The position numbers and the translations under genes are program-made. The notes below the pieces were generated by a model. It saw nothing but the letters and a program-made list of their open reading frames with translations, searched no databases and had not been told where the DNA came from. A stretch of DNA of 64,000 nt. Source: Terriglobales bacterium (GTDB lineage: Bacteria; Acidobacteriota; Terriglobia; Terriglobales; Acidobacteriaceae). Where the stretch lies: NCBI GenBank assembly GCA_025462725.1, contig JAOAPE010000008.1:124001-188000 (forward strand). Direction: 5' to 3'. This document shows positions 1 through 7,994 of the stretch, piece by piece. Positions within the stretch are counted from its first letter, which is position 1, and each line of letters begins with the position of its first letter.

Positions 1-385
1 CGACCAGCGCTCCGCAGGCATGAAGCCGTTGGAGATTCAGGTAGCGATTGCCGTTGACCATCGCATGCGATAACCGGACTACGCCCTTCAACCCAACCAG
101 CGCCCGCTCATCGACCTCGTCGCGTTCTATCAGACTACGGTCATAGCCGAAGTCACACAGGAACCAGTGCAGCTTCCACAACGCCTTGGGAGTGGAATAG
201 ACCCGCGCGGGAACATGAGCGCCTGCGTGCATCTTCGGTTCCAGCACGGAGAATTCAATTGCGAAGTAGGGTTTGGGCAACTTGCGGCGATATCTAGCTT
301 TCCGAACCTCCACGAGATAGCATCCATCGGGAAGATCGCTGGAGAAATCAGAAGCGCTGCGAAGGCAGGGGATTTTCGTTGTCAA
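1..385 (-). CDS. Conserved hypothetical protein, partial at left edge
   Basis: The minus strand is open from a TTG at 385 to the window edge, so the C-terminus is missing (about 128 codons visible). The TTG overlaps the upstream gene's TGA stop as TTGA (385-382), and AAGGGAG lies just before it, so translational coupling is likely. The product has alternating hydrophobic strands, including FAIEFSVLEP and a block ALWKLHWFLCDFGYD. I recall similar proteins in acidobacterial genomic islands next to the upstream gene. The pattern is loosely like phage ssDNA-binding proteins of the DUF669 kind, but that is only an impression. No catalytic motif is visible. The reading frame is well supported; the function is unknown. 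Confidence 0.6.
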   Translation of the reverse strand, partial: MTTKIPCLRSASDFSSDLPDGCYLVEVRKARYRRKLPKPYFAIEFSVLEPKMHAGAHVPARVYSTPKALWKLHWFLCDFGYDRSLIERDEVDERALVGLKGVVRLSHAMVNGNRYLNLQRLHACGALV

Positions 386-1113
386 GCTCCCTTGCTTTGT
401 CCATATTGTTCCAAGTGGGCGACAAGCCCGGCGCGGTCTTTAGTCGCCCAATTAGCGAGATTCTCAACGAATCTGGCGACTCCTTCGCGATCGGCACTGC
501 GCAGGTCGCCGATGCCGCAGAAATCTTCGGCGTAGGTTTTGACCAGCTTGGCATCAAGCTGGTGCCGCCGGATTAGCTCAAGCAATTTATTTCTAATCGG
601 CGAACTCGGGGCGGCGGGGCAATGCGATCGAACCAAAACAGGACCAGGTTTAGGTTCATTGGTTGCAGCAGAGCCCCCCTCTTCAACCGAACAGACTCCG
701 ATCCCATATGCCTTCCGCAGAGCCCGATTCACGGCGCGAGTCTCCGCGTCCCTCATCTCCGCGCCTCGTACTGTCTCTGAGACATTCGCTGGGCATGCGT
801 CTCCATAACCGTCAAAGCCCTTGCATCGCGACGACTTGAAAACGGTGGCTTTGAATACCCAGAAGCTGCTTTCAGCACTGCAAAAAGCTTCAACGGGCCG
901 CGCCAAGATTCCGAAACAATGTTTTCGAGTGGCGAGCCGAATAAGGCCTGCGTGGGTTTCATACCATTTCGCGTCGATCAGCGTCAGATCTCCCAATGAC
1001 ACAAAAAAGTCAAACTCCTGGCACAGGATATTCAGTTGAGAAGTTTGCAAACTATTTAGTCGCCACAAGCCCCTCGCTATGCTGAGATTCGACTGATACA
1101 AATGTCTTCGCAT
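382..1113 (-). CDS. Conserved hypothetical protein with a Rad52/RecT-like motif
   Basis: About 243 residues if the ATG at 1113 is used. An ATG at 1152 is also in frame, but it would place the tandem repeat at 1123-1144 inside the gene, and no start has a good ribosome binding site. The middle reads TLIDAKWYETHAGLIRLA, then a conserved-looking block VRGAEMRDAETRAVNRALRK followed by AYGIGVCSVEE. The A-E-T-R-A-x-N-R-A-L-R pattern resembles the motif of single-strand annealing proteins (Rad52/Erf/RecT group). A helical tail of about 60 residues follows. The gene is coupled to the partial gene downstream. A role in mobile-element recombination is inference; it could equally be an uncharacterised family. 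Confidence 0.55.
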   Translation of the reverse strand: MRRHLYQSNLSIARGLWRLNSLQTSQLNILCQEFDFFVSLGDLTLIDAKWYETHAGLIRLATRKHCFGILARPVEAFCSAESSFWVFKATVFKSSRCKGFDGYGDACPANVSETVRGAEMRDAETRAVNRALRKAYGIGVCSVEEGGSAATNEPKPGPVLVRSHCPAAPSSPIRNKLLELIRRHQLDAKLVKTYAEDFCGIGDLRSADREGVARFVENLANWATKDRAGLVAHLEQYGQSKGA

Positions 1114-1122
1114 ATGTATTGT

Positions 1123-1144
1123 TATTGTATTGATGTTGTATTGA
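1123..1144. promoter_or_regulatory. Two 11-bp tandem repeats in a divergent intergenic region
   Basis: TATTGTATTGA (1123-1133) is followed directly by TGTTGTATTGA (1134-1144); the shared core TTGTATTGA starts at 1125 and 1136, one helical turn apart. A partial third copy overlaps at 1119-1127. The repeats lie between the minus-strand gene and the ribbon-helix-helix gene that starts at 1220. Ribbon-helix-helix repressors often bind tandem half-sites of this spacing, so an autoregulatory operator is plausible but unproven. Confidence 0.45.
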
Positions 1145-1219
1145 ATTGTCAAGCTTCAGCTTTGACCCATAGCCGGCTAGATAGGTACTATGCGTTTGTC
1201 TCTGTTTGGAAAGAAGCTC

Positions 1220-1390
1220 ATGCGAAAAGCTGAAACTTTGAGTTTGCGCGTATCTTCGGAGTTCAAGAAACGACTGTTCGAAGAGGCGAAGAAGGACAAT
1301 CGCTCTGTAACCAACTATTTGGAAACGACATTGACGCAGTTTTGGAAAACAAAGGGTGAGAAGCGGGCGACCAGCAAGAAAGAGCAATAG
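1220..1390 (+). CDS. Small ribbon-helix-helix-type DNA-binding protein
   Basis: A 56-residue protein from the ATG at 1220, which has GGAAAGAAG just upstream; an ATG at 1190 in the same frame is less well placed. Residues ETLSLRVSSEFKKRLFEEAK followed by a second helix through NRSVTNYLETTLTQFW fit the beta-helix-helix layout of Arc/MetJ/CopG-type proteins, with a lysine-rich tail. Such proteins are transcriptional repressors or antitoxins. No toxin gene of normal size lies next to it. It sits beside the 11-bp repeats and divergently from the two hypothetical genes, so local regulation is the likely role. Confidence 0.6.
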   Translation: MRKAETLSLRVSSEFKKRLFEEAKKDNRSVTNYLETTLTQFWKTKGEKRATSKKEQ

Positions 1391-1640
1391 TTTGCATTTA
1401 TGAGCCATTCTGAACACGAATATCGACTCGATGAAGCCTAAAACTCAGGACGCGTGACCTCTTCCTACATTTTTGGCGCATGATCGCGCGCCTCCGCCAA
1501 ATCCCAAAGTGGCCGCGTCGTCGTTTTCGACTGCCGCTGACATTAAGAAATGTCCGGGAGAGTTGCGGGTTCTTCTCTTTTCCGACCAACACAGCATCAA
1601 CACCGAAACAACAGTGGTTTTTGTACCACCCCTTGTGAGA
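1391..1640. other. No supported gene
   Basis: Short open frames exist on both strands but show no domain pattern or start signal. I see no repeat, tRNA or clear terminator here. It lies between the small regulator and the broken transferase. Confidence 0.4.
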
Positions 1641-2850
1641 CTGAATTCCTGGCTGCGTCCGTACGCATCAAGCACCTCCTAGGTGTATGCGCAGTCACAC
1701 TAGCGTGGTTCATCTTGTTCAACATCATGAGCGCTTGCCTTTCAGGCGTTAGCTTGTCGAAATTGTCAACTGCTCGCAATCTTGGCAGGTTCAGTGCTTT
1801 GCACCCCCTTCGTAATGGTCTTTCGTCCGGGCGCCTGGTTGATTTTCCTATTCCGGGTGATTACCACAACAGGTATTGCCAGCGTGCGTCTCCTCGTTCC
1901 GGCGGTTGTGAGGAGTTTCCCCGCGGGCCGGCAGAACACAATCAATGCCGTTGTCGCCGGGTCAGGTGTTCGAGCCAGGCGCCTGCTTGAATCGAATCAT
2001 CGGAGCCGATACGAAATACTTGGGTATATTGACGATCATCACGAGCCTGGCATCGTGAGTGAGCATCTCGGCAGCATTTCTGATTTACCCAAGATACTGA
2101 TGATCACGGCGATCGATGAGATTGTGATTGCGCTGCCGATTGCTAGATGCTATGCCGACATCAATTTCGTAATCCAAACCTGCGAAGATGCAGGAGTAGA
2201 TGCAAAATACGTCTTAGACCTCTTCGAGCCTGGTTTCGCAAGACCGTCGGTGGAGTTCGCCACGAATTCGTGTGCGGCGCTGGTGATGAAAGTTGTCGAA
2301 AACGACATGCGCCGGTCAGTAAAGCGAGCGATTGACATTGTAGGTGCCTGCTGTGGAGTCGTCTTGTTTGCGCCGTTAATGTTTGCGACTGCTTTGGCAA
2401 TAAAGTTAGACACTCCCGGCCCCGTTCTCTCAATTACGGCATGGCTATCGAAAGCGCCTCTTTACGGTTTACAAATTTCGAACCATGGAAACAACCGCCG
2501 AGTCTCGACAAGCCGAGATCGAGCACTGAAACGAGAAGTCCGGACCCATTTTCAAAATCAAAGACGATCCCCGGGTTACGCGCATTGGAGGGTTTTGCGG
2601 AAAACATCCATCGATGAATCCCACAGCTGTTCAACGTATTACACGGTGAAATGTCGCTCGTTGGACCCAGACCCATGTCGGTGCGCGACGTCTCACGATT
2701 TTCCGAGTTGTGCCTGATGCGGCGCTTCAGTGTAAAGCCTGGAATGACAGGTCTATGGCAAGTCAGCGGACGCAGCAATACGACCTTCAATTGGATCTTG
2801 AGTACATAGATGCGTGGTCACTCATCCTGTGTGCCACGCCTAACTAGGTC
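1640..2850 (+). pseudogene. Broken WbaP/WcaJ-type undecaprenyl-phosphate sugar phosphotransferase
   Basis: Intact members are about 460-500 residues, with N-terminal membrane helices, a CoA-binding-like domain and a C-terminal bacterial sugar transferase domain that starts polymer assembly on undecaprenyl phosphate. Pieces of all three are visible in order but in different frames: a hydrophobic start (AWFILFNIM near 1710), the middle domain (NAVVAGSGVRARRLLE to VKRAIDIVGACCG and KLDTPGPV), then FRKTSIDE-like and PQLFNVLHGEMSLVGPRP, SVKPGMTGLWQVSGRS and finally LEYIDAWSL in another frame again. At least four frame changes are needed, with stops near 2719 and 2808, so this is decayed rather than a sequencing slip. 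The active initiating transferase of the locus is probably the gene at 12034. Boundaries are approximate. Confidence 0.85.
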
Positions 2851-2862
2851 ACCACAGGAGCA

Positions 2863-2895
2863 TCAACACTGATTGATACAGCTTCAACACTGATT
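2863..2895 (+). repeat. Two copies of a 12-bp direct repeat
   Basis: TCAACACTGATT occurs at 2863-2874 and 2884-2895, 21 bp apart (two helical turns), upstream of the operon. It could be a protein-binding site or residue of decay. Confidence 0.4.
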
Positions 2896-2924
2896 ATTTT
2901 GTCGGTCACATGTGAGACGTTTTT

Positions 2925-2943
2925 CGCTACTCCAAAGTAGCGT
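2925..2943 (+). promoter_or_regulatory. Perfect 7-bp hairpin with tetraloop, ops-like core
   Basis: CGCTACT (2925-2931), loop CCAA, AGTAGCG (2936-2942). The 3' arm and next base give GTAGCGT, which matches the core of the E. coli ops element (GGCGGTAGCGTG) that recruits the NusG paralogue RfaH. No T-run follows it on the plus strand, so it is not an ordinary terminator. It lies about 185 bp before the NusG-like gene. A recruitment site is inference. Confidence 0.4.
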
Positions 2944-3125
2944 TGTAGCCCATGGATGCGTGCTACTGGTCTAACCAGTTCGGAGATTTTTCACCTCTTG
3001 TGTGACGTGGTGCTTAAGGATATTTTTGCCGAGGATTCTAGAGCTGTACGCGGATCCACCGCCAGAAAGTCGGCGCGACTCGAAAAAAGCTGGGATGATG
3101 TAACCCAGATTGGCGAAGCCTTGCG

Positions 3126-3680
3126 ATGGCGACGACGAACAGTCCCCTAGAATTCCCTGCAGCGACAACGAATTACCCCGGCATTGAATCCACGGCTCAG
3201 TGGTACGCCGCATACACGCTTCCCCGGCATGAAAAGATAGTAGCGCAACAGCTCTGTCAGAAGTTCGTTGACTCCTATCTTCCTCTCTATGAAACCGTGC
3301 ACCGCTGGAAAGACAGACGCGCGCGCGTGGAACTACCGCTCTTTCCCGGTTACGTCTTTGTGCATATACCAATCAGCCATCGCTTGCAGGTTTTGGAAGT
3401 CGCCAGCGTGCTGCGGATCGTCTCTTTCAGCGGTCGCGCAGCCGTCCTGCCGGAAGCGGAGATCGAGTCATTGAGGAATGCTTTGCAGCATCGCAAAGCG
3501 AAACCGTACCCCTACCTTGACATAGGCAAGCGCGTTCGCGTAAGTGGCGGGCCACTTAAAGGGCTGGAGGGAATCGTGGTTCGACGCAAGGGCGACATGC
3601 GCTTTGTGGTCACACTGGATTCCATCATGCAGTCCGTTGCGCTGGAAATTGATGGAAGTGATCTGGCTCAAGTTTCCTGA
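3126..3680 (+). CDS. NusG-paralogue transcription antiterminator (UpxY/RfaH/LoaP group)
   Basis: A 184-residue protein. The N-terminal NGN domain is seen in WYAAYTLPRHEKIVAQQL and LPLFPGYVFVHIPI (about residues 25-85). The C-terminal KOW motif is VRVSGGPLKGLEGIVVRRKG (about 137-157). NusG paralogues bind RNA polymerase and keep it elongating through long polysaccharide or antibiotic operons. Being the first intact gene of a run of more than 30 kb fits that role. The ATG at 3126 has only a weak ribosome binding site. The hairpin at 2925-2943 in the leader is a candidate recruitment signal. The gene for general NusG would sit beside rplK and is not here. Confidence 0.88.
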   Translation: MATTNSPLEFPAATTNYPGIESTAQWYAAYTLPRHEKIVAQQLCQKFVDSYLPLYETVHRWKDRRARVELPLFPGYVFVHIPISHRLQVLEVASVLRIVSFSGRAAVLPEAEIESLRNALQHRKAKPYPYLDIGKRVRVSGGPLKGLEGIVVRRKGDMRFVVTLDSIMQSVALEIDGSDLAQVS

Positions 3681-3718
3681 TTCGATCACTCCCGGCAAAC
3701 AATTCGTCACCAAATATC

Positions 3719-5722
3719 ATGCCTAATTGGATTCGACAGACTCTCGTCCACTTCGGTACCACTCTAAAGCCGCGCTTGATCGAGCTGAGAGGCTATCGCA
3801 AGGGAATCATTCTGCTGTCGCACATATGTCTGCTGGTAATTACATATTTCGGCAGCATCTTCTTGCGATTCGATTTCATCGTTCCATCAAGTGATCAGAT
3901 CACTTTTCTTTACTACCTTCCCATAGTGGTGGCCATAAAGCTTCCGCTCTTCTATTACTTCAATCTATTGCGAGGCTGGTGGCGATACGCTGGCATGAGC
4001 GATCTGGCGGACATCACAAAGGCGGCGTTGGTCAGTGCGTTATTGATTTATTTCTTCCGGCCAGCTTCCTTTCCTGGATCCGTCGTCATCCTCGACATGA
4101 TGCTTACCATCTTGATGGTCGCGGGTGCAAGATTTGCGGTGCGGGCATACACGGAGCATGTGCAGAAAAGCGCTGCGCAAAGGAACACCATCATCGTGGG
4201 TGCCGGGTCCGCAGGCAGTTCAATCGTCGCGGAATTAAAACGAAACCCGGATCTTGACTACAAGCCAATCGGATTCGTTGATGACGATCCCACCAAACTC
4301 GGCATTAGCATCCATGGCGTGCGGGTTTTGGCCAAAACAGAGACTCTGCCCAAATTAATCGCGAACGGCAATGTGCAATGCGTCCTCTTTGCGATTCCCT
4401 CGGCTACAGGTAAAAAAATTGAGCAGATAGTCACAGATTGCCGCGATTGCAATGTTGAGCTGAAGATTCTGCCCAGCGTCTCCGAGCGGATCAAGGGTAG
4501 AAGCCCTGTTAGCCAGGTGCGGAATATTCAACTCGAAGATTTACTTGGCCGCGCGCCGGTGGTACTGGATGTGAATACTATTCGGGCGAAGTTCGCGGGC
4601 AAAGTACTGCTGATAACTGGAGCTGGTGGTTCGATCGGCTCCGAGTTGGTACGGCAACTCGCAAAGTTCTCCCCACGCCGGCTGCTGCTGTTCGACCGAT
4701 CCGAAAATGATCTCTTCAAGATTTCAGTGGAAATGAGTATCAGGTTCCCTGAGATAGACTGCATGCCAGTCATCGGCGACATCCAGGACGTTGCTCATTT
4801 GCGCCAGGTCTTTGCATCGCAAAGACCAGATTCAGTGTTTCACGCTGCTGCCTATAAGCATGTTCCATTAATGGAAATGAATTGTTTCCAAGCAATCACC
4901 AACAACATCTTCGGCACTTATAACGTTGCTGTGATCGCAAAGGAGTATTCAGTGAGAGACTTCGTACTGATCTCCTCAGACAAAGCAGTGAATCCGACCA
5001 ACATCATGGGAGTGAGTAAGCGAATCGCAGAATTGATCGTTCTCAGCCTGCAAAAATCGCAACACACGCGTTTCACGGCCGTCCGATTCGGAAACGTTCT
5101 GGGTAGCAATGGGAGCGTAGTGCCGACCTTCCAGCAGCAGATCGAGAGTGGTGGCCCTATAACCGTGACCAGCGCGGATGCTAAGCGCTACTTCATGACG
5201 ATTCCTGAAGCTGTTCAACTGGTGCTACAGGCGTCAACGATGGGGCAGGGCGGAGAAATATTCGTTCTAGATATGGGAGAACCAGTAAGGATTCTCGATC
5301 TCGCCGAGAATCTTGTGCGCCTGTCAGGACTAGAGCCCGGGCGTGATATCAAGATTGTATTCACCGGACTCCGCCCTGGTGAAAAGTTGGTCGAGCAATT
5401 GAGACTGGCTGAAGAACAGTTGGGCGCAACGGCGCACGACAAGATCAGGGTACTGAAGGGCGAGTCGAAGCTCTTTGGACAGGTTTTGGAGTCGCTTCAC
5501 GATCTCTCGGCACTCGTAGAAGCGAAGAACATCAACGCGCTTGTTACGAAGCTGAAGGAGATCGTGCCCGAATACTTGCCAAGCGAAGAGATTAGGTGTC
5601 TATGCGAACTTGATCGGCACCATTTGGCGTTCAACACTAAGCGAGTGCTTGAACCAATGGTGATGAGAAATGCGAATGGGGTCGGAGTCGTCGCCACGGA
5701 CAAAGCAACGGAAGCCGCGTGA
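3719..5722 (+). CDS. CapD/FlaA1-like nucleotide-sugar 4,6-dehydratase, membrane-bound
   Basis: A 667-residue protein of the long type. Four N-terminal membrane helices (about residues 25-140) are followed by a Rossmann-like domain (NTIIVGAGSAGSS, about 157) and the catalytic short-chain dehydrogenase domain, with the NAD-binding TGAGGSIGSE (about 299) and the active-site region SSDKAVNPTNIMGVSK (about 420). Family members convert UDP-GlcNAc to a 4-keto-6-deoxy sugar, the first step towards QuiNAc, FucNAc or bacillosamine-like residues. The PLP aminotransferases downstream could use such a product. The gene starts 38 bp after the NusG-like gene and belongs to the same operon. The exact sugar cannot be read from the sequence. 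Confidence 0.9.
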   Translation: MPNWIRQTLVHFGTTLKPRLIELRGYRKGIILLSHICLLVITYFGSIFLRFDFIVPSSDQITFLYYLPIVVAIKLPLFYYFNLLRGWWRYAGMSDLADITKAALVSALLIYFFRPASFPGSVVILDMMLTILMVAGARFAVRAYTEHVQKSAAQRNTIIVGAGSAGSSIVAELKRNPDLDYKPIGFVDDDPTKLGISIHGVRVLAKTETLPKLIANGNVQCVLFAIPSATGKKIEQIVTDCRDCNVELKILPSVSERIKGRSPVSQVRNIQLEDLLGRAPVVLDVNTIRAKFAGKVLLITGAGGSIGSELVRQLAKFSPRRLLLFDRSENDLFKISVEMSIRFPEIDCMPVIGDIQDVAHLRQVFASQRPDSVFHAAAYKHVPLMEMNCFQAITNNIFGTYNVAVIAKEYSVRDFVLISSDKAVNPTNIMGVSKRIAELIVLSLQKSQHTRFTAVRFGNVLGSNGSVVPTFQQQIESGGPITVTSADAKRYFMTIPEAVQLVLQASTMGQGGEIFVLDMGEPVRILDLAENLVRLSGLEPGRDIKIVFTGLRPGEKLVEQLRLAEEQLGATAHDKIRVLKGESKLFGQVLESLHDLSALVEAKNINALVTKLKEIVPEYLPSEEIRCLCELDRHHLAFNTKRVLEPMVMRNANGVGVVATDKATEAA

Positions 5723-5753
5723 CAGTGCAGTAAGAGAACGGAGCGCACATTGA

Positions 5754-7949
5754 ATGAGCAGAAATTTTGAATTAATGCGCCGGACAGGCAAGAACCCCAT
5801 GCAAAAGGCACGCGAGAATGGACATTCTGACTGGCAGCCCATGCCCTCGGCTCCCTCCGACGAGCCCGAGTCACGTGAAGCAGAACACAGTACTGACTGG
5901 CAGCGAATAGCTACCGTTCTCAGCAGGAACTGGCGCTACTCTGTCGCATTCGCTGCGTTTGTAATCATTGCAGTCGCGCTAGCAACGTTCCTCATGAAGC
6001 CGGTATATGAGCCATCTGCCAGGATTGAAGTTGATCCTCCCGGAACTGAAGCGTTCTCACTTGAAGGCGGAGAGCGCGGCGCCAACGAAGCGGAATTTCT
6101 AGAAACCAGCGCTCAGAACCTCCAAAGCGAAGAGCTCGGAATCGCTGTTGTCAAGGCGCTCGGCCTTGATGGCGTAAAGGAGATGTCCGGCTCAGAAGGA
6201 ACTTCGTCAGAAGTTGGCATCACGGGGCTGACACCTCAGCAGGATGCAGCGTTAAAAAACGTCCGTGCGAATCTCAAAGTAAAACGCGATGCGGCCAGCC
6301 GTTTGATCACCGTCAGTTTCAGCAGTCACGACCCAAAACTCTCGGCTGATGTACTGAACAAGACTATTCAACTATTTATTGAACGGTCTTATCGCACGCG
6401 CCTAGAGTCCATTCAGCAATCCACTGAGTGGCTCTCCCGCCAACTAGACGATGTTCGACAAAAGATGGAGGCGTCAAACCGCGCCCTCGGACAGTTTCAA
6501 AGTTCAACCGGTATCGCTGATCTGGACGACAACAGGAACACCCTTTCTGAGCAGCTCGGCGAATTGAACAAACAAAAGGCGCAGGCTCAAACTGAGCGGA
6601 TACAGATCGGATCAATCCTGAACAAAGTGAATGCGGAGAATGCGGCTGAACTGCCGCAAGCGCAAAGCAATCCAGTTGTGCAGAATCTCACACAAAAGCT
6701 CGCAGAGGTCAAAGCGGAGCTGTCGCAGTCTGCAGTCGTCTATGGGAAAAATCATCCCAATGTGAAGAAGCTGCAAAACCAGAGCAATGAGCTTGAAGCC
6801 CAGCTGAACGCTCAACGTACTTCAATCCTCGGTAGCCTAAAGACAAGCTATTCTGCCAGTCAGACGCGTGAACAGGCAATTAGTGGTGCCATGAAGAGAG
6901 CCACGCACGAAGCTACGCAGATGGCGCGCTATAGCGCTTTGAAGAAAGAAGCGCAAGCGGACGTGGAGTTATACAACGCTCTTTATCGGCGCATCAAGGA
7001 GGCAGGAATTGCGGCTGGTTCCAGATCCTCTGGAATCAGGATCATTGACGCTGGCCGAGTGTTGGACCGCCCTACCCGTCCTCAAAAAGCTCTGAATTTG
7101 GCACTGGGAATCTTTGCCGGTCTTATCGGCGGCATATTCATTGCATTTATACGAGAAGCGATGAATGACAAGATTCACACTCCAGAAGACGTGATGATGC
7201 TCTCGAACTCGTCTTCCATTTCCATCATCCCTCAGATCGCAAGCGGCTCAACATTCAGACCGAAAGCTCTTTTCGGTGCCTCATCAGAAAACCATCCCGA
7301 TAAATTCCTTTTGGATCGGCCACGCTCACCCGAGTCTGAGGCCCTCCGGGGATTGCAAACTTCGCTCATGCTTTCCCGACGCAATAAGCCACCACAAGTG
7401 GTTCTTGTTGCATCCTCTGTCCCCGGCGAAGGAAAAACTACCGTAGCCATGAACTTGGCTCTGGCACTGGCGCAAACTGGGAAAACTTGCCTGGTTGAAG
7501 CAGACCTAAGAAAGCCGGGAGTCGCTTCTGAGTTCGGTGTCGAGGCTGGGAGCGGGCTCGCGGGCGTGCTGCGCGGTTTACTCACTCTGGACGAAGCGCT
7601 GGTCGAGGTGCCCGGCGCGCACGACTTAACCATGTTGCCTGCCGGTCCAGTTTCTGCCAATCCTGAATCGGTTTGTTCGGAATCGATGAACTACGTCATC
7701 CGAGCGCTGAGACTAGATTTCAGGTATATCGTCGTTGATTCGCCCCCGATTTTGCTCTACCCCGACGCAAGAGCGCTCGCTACGTTTGTGGACGGCATCG
7801 TTATCGTTGGCCGTTCCGGTGTGACCACTCGAGGCGCAATACGTCGAAGCATTTCGCTTTTGAATGACATGCAGGCGGCCCCGGTTCTCGACGTCGTTCT
7901 CAACGGCATGGAGTACGTATCAAGAGAGTACGGTTACTACTACGCGTAA
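5754..7949 (+). CDS. Wzc-type polysaccharide co-polymerase and tyrosine autokinase
   Basis: A 731-residue protein. A Wzz-type chain-length domain lies between two membrane helices (about residues 62-82 and 445-465), with a periplasmic coiled-coil-rich part between. The cytoplasmic BY-kinase has Walker A SVPGEGKTT (about 553), Walker A' VEADLRKPG (about 583) and Walker B YIVVDSPPIL (about 660). It ends in a tyrosine cluster, YVSREYGYYYA, the usual autophosphorylation site. These proteins control chain length and link Wzy polymerisation to export through Wza, which is encoded at 38816. The start at 5754 is kept; in-frame ATGs at 5775 and 5799 are possible alternatives. Confidence 0.93.
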   Translation: MSRNFELMRRTGKNPMQKARENGHSDWQPMPSAPSDEPESREAEHSTDWQRIATVLSRNWRYSVAFAAFVIIAVALATFLMKPVYEPSARIEVDPPGTEAFSLEGGERGANEAEFLETSAQNLQSEELGIAVVKALGLDGVKEMSGSEGTSSEVGITGLTPQQDAALKNVRANLKVKRDAASRLITVSFSSHDPKLSADVLNKTIQLFIERSYRTRLESIQQSTEWLSRQLDDVRQKMEASNRALGQFQSSTGIADLDDNRNTLSEQLGELNKQKAQAQTERIQIGSILNKVNAENAAELPQAQSNPVVQNLTQKLAEVKAELSQSAVVYGKNHPNVKKLQNQSNELEAQLNAQRTSILGSLKTSYSASQTREQAISGAMKRATHEATQMARYSALKKEAQADVELYNALYRRIKEAGIAAGSRSSGIRIIDAGRVLDRPTRPQKALNLALGIFAGLIGGIFIAFIREAMNDKIHTPEDVMMLSNSSSISIIPQIASGSTFRPKALFGASSENHPDKFLLDRPRSPESEALRGLQTSLMLSRRNKPPQVVLVASSVPGEGKTTVAMNLALALAQTGKTCLVEADLRKPGVASEFGVEAGSGLAGVLRGLLTLDEALVEVPGAHDLTMLPAGPVSANPESVCSESMNYVIRALRLDFRYIVVDSPPILLYPDARALATFVDGIVIVGRSGVTTRGAIRRSISLLNDMQAAPVLDVVLNGMEYVSREYGYYYA

Positions 7950-7994
7950 CTTTTCACAGAACAATTCAACCGGTCTATCCAAGTAGGAGAAAAC

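Larger units (their letters stand above)
2851..3125 (+). promoter_or_regulatory. Probable leader of the polysaccharide operon
   Basis: This gap precedes the NusG-like gene and holds two 12-bp direct repeats and a perfect hairpin (listed separately). I could not identify a convincing sigma-70 or sigma-54 promoter by eye. Open frames crossing it look like shadows. Confidence 0.35.

Noticed and set aside
2990-3125. Possible sigma-54 promoter before the NusG-like gene
   Set aside because: Candidate GG and GC doublets are not 12 bases apart.
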